A stretch of 64,000 bases of DNA, from contig JAFDVS010000068.1 in assembly GCA_018268935.1 (NCBI GenBank), forward strand, positions 29,048-93,047, written 5' to 3'. The translations under genes and the position numbers were made by a program. The notes beneath the pieces are model-generated. The model was given only the letters and a program-made list of their open reading frames with translations. It was not told the origin of the DNA and made no database searches. Every line of letters begins with the position of its first letter. The stretch's first letter is position 1. Below, in pieces: positions 18,194 to 25,098 of the stretch. The stretch comes from Acidobacteriota bacterium. Its GTDB lineage: Bacteria > Acidobacteriota > Terriglobia > Bryobacterales > Bryobacteraceae.

Positions 18194-18327
18194 CGGTCTG
18201 CCTCCTTTCGAAAACGTCGCCATTTTTACTAGAGCACGTCTGAGGCCACCCTGGGTAGCCCATCTTTTCATGCAGTTGAAGCCTGCTCGAAATCGAGGTG
18301 GGGGATTTCACACACGTCTGGCAGACC

Positions 18328-18342
18328 ACAGTGTTACACTGT
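18328..18342. promoter_or_regulatory. Inverted repeat, candidate operator upstream of the sigma-54 activator
   Basis: ACAGTG (18328-18333) and CACTGT (18337-18342) are perfect 6 bp arms separated by TTA. The repeat ends 7 bp before the ATG of the activator gene, in the divergent region shared with the universal stress protein. A regulator bound there would block translation initiation or a start-proximal promoter of the activator, so autoregulation is possible. I found no convincing -24/-12 sigma-54 promoter in the gap. Confidence 0.45.
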
Positions 18343-18349
18343 TTGCGAG

Positions 18350-19690
18350 ATGTCCAAACTGTTGGAACAGTGGCAACAAGCGAAAATACTGGAAGCAGTT
18401 TTCGACCACCTGTCGGATGCCATCGTCCTCTACGATTCCGACATGAAAATCTCCGGCATGAACCGCGCCGCCGAGTTACTGCTGGATATGAACGCCGAGG
18501 ATAGCGTCGGCGCTCACTGCCACGACATGTTTCGTTGTGCCGTCTGTGACGGCGACTGTGGAATGCTCGTCGGAATCAATCAGCCTTCCCTTGCCAACGG
18601 CACGATTCGCTTCCGCACCCTCAATGGCCGAGAGCGCATGGCCATCATCCGCACCACCATGCTCCACGGAGACAATGGCCAGGTCCAGGGAGCCGTCGCC
18701 ACCATCCGCGAAGTCACTGAGGAACTCCTCACCCAACGCCGCGATTGGGTCGCTGAATCCAACTCCATGCGCGACATCTACACCTTTGTCCGCCGCATTG
18801 CCGCCAGCGAAGCCAGCACCATCCTCATCGAAGGCGAAAACGGTACCGGTAAGGACTTGGTCGCCAAGACCATCCACTACTCCAGCATGCGTCAGGCCGA
18901 GCCCTTCATCGCCATCAATTGCGCCGCCATCCCCGATACCCTCCTCGAAAGCGAACTGTTCGGCTACGAAAAAGGCGCCTTCACCGACGCCCGCGCCCAG
19001 AAACGCGGTCTCTTCGAATTAGCGGATAAAGGTACTTTATTTCTCGATGAAGTCGGCGAAATTCCCCTCATGCTGCAGGCGAAAATGCTGCGCGTCCTCG
19101 AGGATCAGACCTTCCGCCGCCTCGGCGGCCTCAAAGACATCAAACTCGATGTCCGCGTCATCGCCGCTACCAATCGCAACCTCCGCGAAGCCGTCCGCGA
19201 AGGGGCCTTCCGCCAGGATCTCTACTTCCGCCTCAACGTCATCCACGTCCAGATCCCCCCGCTCCGCGAGCGCCGCGCCGACATCCTCCCCCTCGCCCGC
19301 TTCTTCATCGAACATTACAACAACAAGTTCAAACGCCAGATCGAAGGCATCAGTCCCGACGCCGAGAATCTCCTCCTCCAGCACGACTGGCCCGGCAATG
19401 TCCGCGAGGTCCGCAACGCCATCGAGCGTGCCATGATTCTCGAAGACTCTTCCCTCATCTGCCCACCCAGTCTGCCCCTCACCCTCACCGAACACACCGA
19501 AGCAGCGGCCGCCGCGGCAACCTCCACCGAGTTCTTCCCTGACCAGGGCGTCTCCCTTCAGGAAACCGAAAAGCAGCTCCTCATCCGTGCCCTCGAAAAG
19601 ACCGGCGGGAATCAGACCCAGGCCGCGCGCCTGCTCCGCATCACCCGTGACACCTTGCGCTACAAGATGAAGAAGTTCAACCTCCGCTGA
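18350..19690 (+). CDS. PAS-domain sigma-54-dependent transcriptional activator
   Basis: 446 aa. An N-terminal PAS-like sensor (residues 1-120) contains the Cys-rich HCHDMFRCAVCDGDC, which could bind metal or respond to redox. The AAA+ domain (about 130-365) has Walker A GENGTGKD, LFGYEKGAFTDA (the sigma-54 contact loop, GAFTDA instead of the usual GAFTGA), Walker B GTLFLDEVGE, and the arginine region VRVIAATNRNL. A Fis-type HTH (GGNQTQAARLLRITRDTLRYKM) ends the protein. There is no receiver domain, so control is by ligand or redox. It overlaps the next gene by 1 nt. Confidence 0.93.
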   Translation: MSKLLEQWQQAKILEAVFDHLSDAIVLYDSDMKISGMNRAAELLLDMNAEDSVGAHCHDMFRCAVCDGDCGMLVGINQPSLANGTIRFRTLNGRERMAIIRTTMLHGDNGQVQGAVATIREVTEELLTQRRDWVAESNSMRDIYTFVRRIAASEASTILIEGENGTGKDLVAKTIHYSSMRQAEPFIAINCAAIPDTLLESELFGYEKGAFTDARAQKRGLFELADKGTLFLDEVGEIPLMLQAKMLRVLEDQTFRRLGGLKDIKLDVRVIAATNRNLREAVREGAFRQDLYFRLNVIHVQIPPLRERRADILPLARFFIEHYNNKFKRQIEGISPDAENLLLQHDWPGNVREVRNAIERAMILEDSSLICPPSLPLTLTEHTEAAAAAATSTEFFPDQGVSLQETEKQLLIRALEKTGGNQTQAARLLRITRDTLRYKMKKFNLR

Positions 19691-20097
19691 TGGCCCGCTC
19701 CTACCACTGGCAGAATCGCATCCGGTTCGTCGACACCGATGCCTCCCAGCGCATCCACTACACTGCCATGTTCCGCCACTTTGAGGCCGCCGAACAGGAG
19801 TTCCTCCGCTCCATGGGCTGCCCCTACTCCAGCCCCGAATTCCGCGACTACAGCTTCCCCCGCGTCCACGTCGAATGCGATTTCACCGCCGAGATCCGCT
19901 ACGACGACATCATCGACATCGAACTCACCGTGGACCGGGTGGGCAGTTCCTCCTTCACCATTTCATTCCACGTCGCCGTCGATTCCCGCCCCGTCTCCAA
20001 AGGTAAAATCACCGTAGTCTGCATCGACAAGCAGACCCAGCGCCCCGCGCGCATCCCCGATCGCCTCGTCGAAGTCCTCCGCGCTCACCTGGCCTAA
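19690..20097 (+). CDS. Acyl-CoA thioesterase, 4HBT/YbgC type
   Basis: 135 aa hot-dog protein. RIRFVDTDASQRIHYTAMFRHFE matches the 4HBT signature with its catalytic Asp in DTDASQ, followed by a long helix and the strands VECDFTAEIRYDDIIDIELTV and SFTISFHVAV. It would hydrolyse short or aromatic acyl-CoA thioesters in the cytosol. Its ATG overlaps the activator stop (TGATG), indicating a shared transcript, and the bestrophin gene follows after 3 nt. Confidence 0.87.
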   Translation: MARSYHWQNRIRFVDTDASQRIHYTAMFRHFEAAEQEFLRSMGCPYSSPEFRDYSFPRVHVECDFTAEIRYDDIIDIELTVDRVGSSSFTISFHVAVDSRPVSKGKITVVCIDKQTQRPARIPDRLVEVLRAHLA

Positions 20098-20100
20098 GCC

Positions 20101-21003
20101 ATGATCAACTACGATCCCCATAAGTGGCTCGATCATTTCTTCGATATCCGCGGCTCCATGGTCCGCGAAATCCTAGGCCGTGTTGCTCTCTGCGTCGTCT
20201 GGTCCGCCATCGTCGTCGCCGCCTATAAATATGGCGTCAAACTGGCCATCCCCTCCACCATCCACACCCTCGTCGGACTCGCCCTCGGCCTGCTCCTCGT
20301 CTTCCGCACCAACGCCTCCTACGATCGCTTCTGGGAAGGCCGCAAGCTCTGGGGCGGCATGGTCAACGAAACCCGCAACCTCGTCCGTGCGGCCGCGCAA
20401 TTCATCCATTCCGACTCAGCCCTCCTCCATCAACTCGCCGCCTGGACCGCCGCATTCCCCTTCGCCACCATGAACCACCTCCGCGGCAAACAGGACCTCG
20501 GAGACGCCGCCGCCGGCCTGCCGCCCGCCGAAGTCAACGCTGTCATCGAAGCCGAGCACACTCCCATGGCCGTCGCCATGCGCATGAGCGCCTGCCTCAC
20601 CGAAGCCCGCCGCCGCGGCCTGCTCACCGAATATTCGCAAATGTCCATCGACCAGAACATCCAGTTACTCGTCGACTACCTCGGCGGCTGCGAGCGCATC
20701 CGCAAAACCCCGCTTCCCTTCGCTTACGTCGTCCACCTTCGCCGCGCCCTCGTCATCTACTGCTTCACACTCCCCTTCGCCCTAGTGGACACCTTCGGCT
20801 GGACCACCGTCGCCGATACGCTCCTGCTCAGCTACGTATTCTTCGGCATCGAAGAAATCGGTGTCGAAATCGAAGGCCCCTTCGGCTACGACGACAACGA
20901 TCTCCCCCTCGAACAAATCTGCGACACCATCCGCCACAACGTCCTGGCCCTCGCCGGCGCCCGCCTCGACGAAGCTGAACCCCCAATGCCCGGCGCCCTT
21001 TAA
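20101..21003 (+). CDS. Bestrophin-family anion channel
   Basis: 300 aa. MINYDPHKWLDHFFDIRGS, then two transmembrane helices (VALCVVWSAIVVAAY, LVGLALGLLLVFRTN) and the family motif RTNASYDRFWEGRKLWGG. Two more hydrophobic helices (ALVIYCFTLPFALVDTFG, LLSYVFFGIEEIG) precede the conserved acidic GPFGYDDNDLPLEQIC, the calcium-clasp-like region. Bacterial homologues form pentameric ion channels in the inner membrane, some selective for cations. It ends just before a double-hairpin repeat copy. Confidence 0.92.
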   Translation: MINYDPHKWLDHFFDIRGSMVREILGRVALCVVWSAIVVAAYKYGVKLAIPSTIHTLVGLALGLLLVFRTNASYDRFWEGRKLWGGMVNETRNLVRAAAQFIHSDSALLHQLAAWTAAFPFATMNHLRGKQDLGDAAAGLPPAEVNAVIEAEHTPMAVAMRMSACLTEARRRGLLTEYSQMSIDQNIQLLVDYLGGCERIRKTPLPFAYVVHLRRALVIYCFTLPFALVDTFGWTTVADTLLLSYVFFGIEEIGVEIEGPFGYDDNDLPLEQICDTIRHNVLALAGARLDEAEPPMPGAL

Positions 21004-21008
21004 TGTAG

Positions 21009-21058
21009 GTGGCGACGGGGCTCCAGCCCGGTCGCGGTTCAGCCTGGGAAGGCTGAAC
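21009..21058 (+). repeat. Double-hairpin dispersed repeat, copy 3
   Basis: A 50 nt copy starting 5 nt after the bestrophin stop. Hairpin 1 keeps outer arms GCGAC/GTCGC but its inner arms are GGGCT/AGCCC instead of GGCCT/AGGCC, a compensatory change. Hairpin 2 matches copy 2 (GTTCAGCC/GGCTGAAC, loop TGGGAA). All three copies have the same orientation as the preceding plus-strand gene. Confidence 0.85.
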
Positions 21059-21124
21059 AGTCGTTCTAGCCGCCGTGCATTTCCGTTTCTGCCAGGCTCT
21101 TTTATCTGATCAAACCGTTGCGAT

Positions 21125-21133
21125 TGCTATAAT
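21125..21133 (+). promoter_or_regulatory. Extended -10 promoter element
   Basis: TGCTATAAT is a perfect extended -10 (TGn followed by TATAAT). No good -35 is seen, which is acceptable for extended -10 promoters. A transcript from here would start at about 21140, only a few bases before the GTG at 21143, so the mRNA would be nearly leaderless. Confidence 0.45.
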
Positions 21134-21142
21134 CAACTAAAA

Positions 21143-21682
21143 GTGGCGCTTCGGCCGGCTCTTCAGTTCGTCTTGGTGACATGTCTCACTATTCCGGCAG
21201 TCTCATTGATTGGCGCTATTCTAGGATTGTCTTGGTCTGCCGTTGTATTCCTCTTTAGCCTCGCTGATCTGCACAAGGAAAGGCGGTTCGGATCAGCCGA
21301 GACGATTCGTTTCTCAGCCCAATCCTTCGTCGCGGGACTCTACGGCTTCGCGACGGTAGGCTCTGCATGGCTGATTCTCCAACTCCATCGAGAACGCGAA
21401 CAAATGTGGCTGCAAATGGTGCCACTGGCAATCGCAGCACTTGCTTTCTATGGCTGGCCCCGATCCGTCGTCTGTGCAAAAGATGATGTATCTCAACGTG
21501 GCCTCTTTGGGCGCAAGAGGCGGATTCCATATGCAGCCGTGCAAGCGATTTCAATTCTCGCCGACGGCGCCACGGCAGTGATTGGGGCTGGCACAACCAT
21601 CGAACACACACCGTACCATTTCGGCGCCGCTCACTTCCGTGCGATCATCTCGCGTCGCACCGGGAAACCCGTCTATGGATAG
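21143..21682 (+). CDS. Small membrane protein of unknown function
   Basis: 179 aa from GTG. Hydrophobic helices occupy about residues 5-40 (LQFVLVTCLTIPAVSLIGAI and following), 65-82 (FVAGLYGFATVGSAWLIL) and 92-105 (VPLAIAALAFYGW). The C-terminal 70 residues (RIPYAAVQAISILADGATAVIGAG) look like a small beta domain of PH-like type, often found on membrane proteins. No named family is recognised. Codon composition is less C-rich than neighbours, a possible sign of later acquisition. It stands between the repeat copy and the BrnTA pair. Confidence 0.6.
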   Translation: MALRPALQFVLVTCLTIPAVSLIGAILGLSWSAVVFLFSLADLHKERRFGSAETIRFSAQSFVAGLYGFATVGSAWLILQLHREREQMWLQMVPLAIAALAFYGWPRSVVCAKDDVSQRGLFGRKRRIPYAAVQAISILADGATAVIGAGTTIEHTPYHFGAAHFRAIISRRTGKPVYG

Positions 21683-21817
21683 ATAGCGGCTGTCCTCGGA
21701 AACCGGCTGTAGGACGTCTCGAGTTGCTCTCATACTTCCGTCTCAGCGCGACACACGCCAGGTGTTCTTGATCGTCCCGCTAACGCTGTTCGCACGAGTA
21801 GCCGGGATCGCAAGGCT

Positions 21818-22093
21818 TTACCGGTGCGATTCCACGTACGCTCGAAGCACTGCATTGATCCGCGTTTGGTAGCCCCGGCCCCGCCGTTTGAACCACTGCA
21901 GGACATCCTCATCCAGGCGAATCGACACAGCCTTCTTCGTCTGTGGTTCGAGCAAGTTGGCACCCCGGAACCATTCCGCCGACACGATAGGCGCGGCGTT
22001 GGGATCCCCGGCCACTGCCTTGTGGATCTCCTTGTCCGTAAGCCTCGACAACCTGCCCCAGTCCGTGCGGCTCTTCACGTTATTCTTTGCCAT
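21818..22093 (-). CDS. brnA: BrnA-family antitoxin
   Basis: 91 aa from the ATG at 22093. MAKNNVKSRTDWGRLSRLTD, then a central PIVSAEWFRGANLL, and a C-terminal ribbon-helix-helix-like region KKAVSIRLDEDVLQWFKRRG fit BrnA antitoxins, which neutralise BrnT and repress the operon. It overlaps the toxin gene by 14 nt. The toxin is first in this operon, the usual BrnTA order. The 135 bp beyond its stop, up to the membrane protein, show no gene. Confidence 0.88.
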   Translation of the reverse strand: MAKNNVKSRTDWGRLSRLTDKEIHKAVAGDPNAAPIVSAEWFRGANLLEPQTKKAVSIRLDEDVLQWFKRRGRGYQTRINAVLRAYVESHR

Positions 22094-22361
22094 AAATCGC
22101 CTCGTAAAAGGCCTTTCTCTCCTGCTGTGTAGCCAGGCGCGCGCTGATAAGCCGCCGGTGAATTCCTCTCGCGACGTAGACAACCGCAACTACGTAGGGG
22201 CCCATCTCTCCAAAAGCCACCATCCGATCCTCTCCGTAGTCGAAACGTTCGTCTGGTTGCTCCAAACAGGGTCCATCGAATATTGTGCAGGCGTCAACAA
22301 AATCTATACCGTGCTTCCGCACATTCAATGCGTTCTTCTTCGGATCCCACTCGAAGGCCAC
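22080..22361 (-). CDS. brnT: BrnT-family toxin
   Basis: 93 aa from GTG with AGGA just upstream. FEWDPKKNALNVRKHGIDFVDA is the classic BrnT opening, followed by DERFDYGEDRMVAFGEM, VVAVVYVARG and RLISARLATQQERKAFYE. BrnT is a RelE-like ribonuclease toxin. All conserved blocks are present, so it is probably intact. It lies only 37 bp downstream of the sulfatase stop; that gap contains an inverted repeat that is a plausible BrnA operator. Confidence 0.9.
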   Translation of the reverse strand: MAFEWDPKKNALNVRKHGIDFVDACTIFDGPCLEQPDERFDYGEDRMVAFGEMGPYVVAVVYVARGIHRRLISARLATQQERKAFYEAIYGKE

Positions 22362-22367
22362 TTCCTA

Positions 22368-22387
22368 GTATATATCGAAGTATATAC
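22368..22387. promoter_or_regulatory. Inverted repeat, candidate BrnA operator and promoter
   Basis: GTATATA (22368-22374) and TATATAC (22381-22387) form a perfect inverted repeat with a 6 bp spacer. On the minus strand it also contains two TATACT hexamers usable as -10 elements. It ends 7 bp upstream of the brnT GTG, within the 37 bp sulfatase-brnT gap, in an otherwise very GC-rich region. BrnA dimers are known to autorepress, so this is the natural candidate site. Confidence 0.5.
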
Positions 22388-22398
22388 AAGCTGTGCAG

Positions 22399-23823
22399 CT
22401 ATGGCACCGCCGACTCCGCCACCGCCGGCCGCGTCTCCACCTGCGGCCCCCCACCCGCTCCCTTCTTCTTGAACCCCTTCTTCGTCCCCCCTTTCTTCAA
22501 TCCCCCGCCACCGGCACTCTCCCCCGGTCCCCCAGTATTATTCAGCGTCTCCCCAATCTCCAACTTCGCCAGCATCTCAGCCATCCGCCTCCCAACCTCC
22601 GGATGCGCCGCCAGCACATCCTCCTTCTCACTCGGGTCCTGCCGGATCCGAAACAGCGCCCGCATCTCATCCCCTCCGCGAGTCCGCCCCGCAACATACT
22701 TCCACTCCCCATCAAACACCGCGAACGATCCCACCGCTCCGATCACCACATTCTTCGGCGCACTCAACTTCCCCGAAACCAGGTTCCCCCACAAATTGCG
22801 TCCATAAAACGCCTTCGTATTCCGCGGCTTCACTCCACACCCCGCCGCCAGCGTCGGAAACAGATCATGCGCCGCCACCATCTGCGCGATCGTCTTGCCC
22901 CCCTCAATCACGCCCGTATACCACATCGCCGCCGGCACCCGTATCCCGCCTTCAAACACCGTCGACTTTCCCTCGCGCAGTGGCCCGTTACTCGCCCCGA
23001 TCGCGCCCCCGTTGTCGCTCAGAAACACCACCATCGTGTCCTTCGCAATCTTCTCCTCCTCAAGCACCCGCAGCAGCCTGCCCACCTGATCATCCACCAT
23101 GCTCACCATCGCCGCATACGTCCGCCTGTTCTCATCCGCAATATGCGCGAACTTCGCAATGCGCTCACTCGGAGCCTCCAGCGGAGTATGCGGAGCATTA
23201 AACGCCGTGTACGCAAAAAACGGCCGGCTCTTATCGCGCCCCCGGATCAGCGATTCCATTTCCTTGCCCAGCAACTCCGTCGTGTACCCTTCCTCCCGCA
23301 CACTCTTCCCATTGCGCTGCCAATCATAAGCCCCAGCAAGCAGATGCGTGAAGTACGACACCGACCCGCCCGTATGCCCGTAGAAATGATCGAAGCCCCG
23401 CCGGTGCGGCAACTGCGCCTGCCGCGCCAATCCCAGATGCCATTTCCCCACCATCCACGTCTGATACCCCGCCGCCCGGAAACTCTCCGCCATCGTGTGT
23501 TCGTCCAGCGGCAGCCCCGTTTTGTCGAACGGCCCGAAGGGCCCATGAATGCCAACTGTCAACGGCGATCGCCCCGTCAACAGCGCGCACCGCGTCGGGC
23601 TGCATAGCGGATACGCATAGTAGTGGCTGAACTGCGCCCCCTGCTTCGCAATCCGGTCAATATGCGGCGTAGGAAACTCGCTCCCATGAAACCCCACATC
23701 GCCAAATCCCAAATCATCCGCCATGATCAGCAGCAGATTCGGATGCCGCGGCTTCTGGGCAAACAGCGCGGAACTGAGTGTAGAGAGCATGGCTCTCCGC
23801 GTGAGAGGCATGCGTTCCATCAT
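22399..23823 (-). CDS. Exported arylsulfatase A-type sulfatase
   Basis: 474 aa. N-terminal MPLTRRAMLSTLSSALFAQ is a Tat-like signal; the core begins NLLLIMADDLGFGDVG with the paired metal-binding Asp. The formylglycine site is CSPTRCALLTGR (Cys74), followed by GKWHLG, FNAPHTPLEAP and FLSDNGGAIG. The final 40 residues are an unusual Gly/Lys-rich tail (GGGGLKKGGTKKGFKKKGAGGG), possibly binding an anionic surface or polysaccharide. It should desulfate glycans outside the cytoplasm. It lies 21 nt after lysA in the same direction. Confidence 0.9.
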   Translation of the reverse strand: MMERMPLTRRAMLSTLSSALFAQKPRHPNLLLIMADDLGFGDVGFHGSEFPTPHIDRIAKQGAQFSHYYAYPLCSPTRCALLTGRSPLTVGIHGPFGPFDKTGLPLDEHTMAESFRAAGYQTWMVGKWHLGLARQAQLPHRRGFDHFYGHTGGSVSYFTHLLAGAYDWQRNGKSVREEGYTTELLGKEMESLIRGRDKSRPFFAYTAFNAPHTPLEAPSERIAKFAHIADENRRTYAAMVSMVDDQVGRLLRVLEEEKIAKDTMVVFLSDNGGAIGASNGPLREGKSTVFEGGIRVPAAMWYTGVIEGGKTIAQMVAAHDLFPTLAAGCGVKPRNTKAFYGRNLWGNLVSGKLSAPKNVVIGAVGSFAVFDGEWKYVAGRTRGGDEMRALFRIRQDPSEKEDVLAAHPEVGRRMAEMLAKLEIGETLNNTGGPGESAGGGGLKKGGTKKGFKKKGAGGGPQVETRPAVAESAVP

Positions 23824-23844
23824 AAGCGCACCGAGCGCCGTCAG

Positions 23845-25098
23845 CTACACCTTCTCTAACCGCACCAGATCCTCATACGACTCCCGCTGGCGCACCACAC
23901 GCCATCCATTCCCCGCCACCATAATCTCCGATGCCCGCGTCCGCGCATTGTAATTCGACGACAGCACCGCTCCATACGCCCCCGCCGTGCAAATCGCCAC
24001 CAGATCCCCTGGAAACACATTCGCCATCTCGCGATCCTTCGCCAGAAAATCCCCCGACTCGCACACCGGCCCAACCACATCCGCCGTCACCATCCCGCGC
24101 GCTGCATCTCGCTTCACCGGCAGAATCTCATGATGCGCCCGATACAGTGCCGGCCGGATCAAATCGTTCATCGCCGCATCGACAATAATGAATTCCTTGT
24201 TCCCGTTCTTCTTCCGATACAGCACCCGGCTCAACAGCACACCCGCTTCCGCCACCAGACTGCGCCCCGGTTCCACCATCAGCGTCAGATTGCGCCCTTC
24301 CACCTTGTTCCGGATCCGCGTAATGTAATCCGCAATCGAAGGAGCATTCTCGCTCGGCCGGTACGGCACACCCAACCCGCCGCCCAGATCCAGATACTCG
24401 ATTGCTATCCCCTGCGCCCGTAGCCGGTCGATCAGCGACAACATCCGGTCCAGCGCCGCCACCAGCGGCTCCGGGTTCAGCAACTGCGACCCGATATGGC
24501 AGCTCACGCTATCCAGAATCAGATTCGGATGCCACCGCGCCCGCTGATAAATCTCCTCCACTTCCTGAATATCAATCCCGAATTTGTGTTCCTTCAACCC
24601 CGTCGAAATGTACGGATGCGTCTCCGCATCCACATCCGGATTCACACGCAGCGCAATCCGGGCCTTTTTCCCCAATCGCCCGGCCAGCGCGTCAATCAGC
24701 GCCAACTCCGCCTCCGACTCGCAGTTGAAACTATGAATCCCGCGCTCCAGCGCAAACTCCACTTCATCCGCCGTCTTGCCGACCCCCGAAAACACAACCT
24801 TGTCCGGCTCCGCGCCCGCGCGCAACACCTTGTACAATTCGCCGCCCGAAACAATATCGAACCCCGCTCCAGCCCGCGCCAGCATCGCCAGAATCCCCAG
24901 GTTATGATTCGCCTTCACCGCGTAGCACACGCGATGCGGCAGATTGCCGAACGCCCGGTCATACGCCTTGAAGCGGCTCAGAATCGCATTCGCCGAATAC
25001 ACAAAGCACGGCGTGCCCGCCTTTTTCGCAATCTCATCGAGCGGAGTATCTTCCACGTAGTAAACGTTATCGCGGTAGGTGAACGGAGTCTCTAACAT
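23845..25098 (-). CDS. lysA: Diaminopimelate decarboxylase
   Basis: 417 aa, normal length. The PLP lysine is in CYAVKANHNLGIL, substrate and PLP-phosphate contacts in SCHIGSQLL and YLDLGGGLGVPY, and the second-subunit region in VGPVCESGDFLA. The alanine-racemase-type barrel and C-terminal beta domain are complete. It converts meso-diaminopimelate to lysine, the final step of lysine synthesis. It abuts the GAF/PP2C phosphatase gene (25099) with no gap, so they share a transcript, though the pathways are unrelated. Confidence 0.95.
   Translation of the reverse strand: MLETPFTYRDNVYYVEDTPLDEIAKKAGTPCFVYSANAILSRFKAYDRAFGNLPHRVCYAVKANHNLGILAMLARAGAGFDIVSGGELYKVLRAGAEPDKVVFSGVGKTADEVEFALERGIHSFNCESEAELALIDALAGRLGKKARIALRVNPDVDAETHPYISTGLKEHKFGIDIQEVEEIYQRARWHPNLILDSVSCHIGSQLLNPEPLVAALDRMLSLIDRLRAQGIAIEYLDLGGGLGVPYRPSENAPSIADYITRIRNKVEGRNLTLMVEPGRSLVAEAGVLLSRVLYRKKNGNKEFIIVDAAMNDLIRPALYRAHHEILPVKRDAARGMVTADVVGPVCESGDFLAKDREMANVFPGDLVAICTAGAYGAVLSSNYNARTRASEIMVAGNGWRVVRQRESYEDLVRLEKV

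Noticed and set aside
18321..18345. Sigma-54 promoter (TGGC) upstream of the activator
   Set aside because: TGGC is present but no GC at the required -12 spacing.
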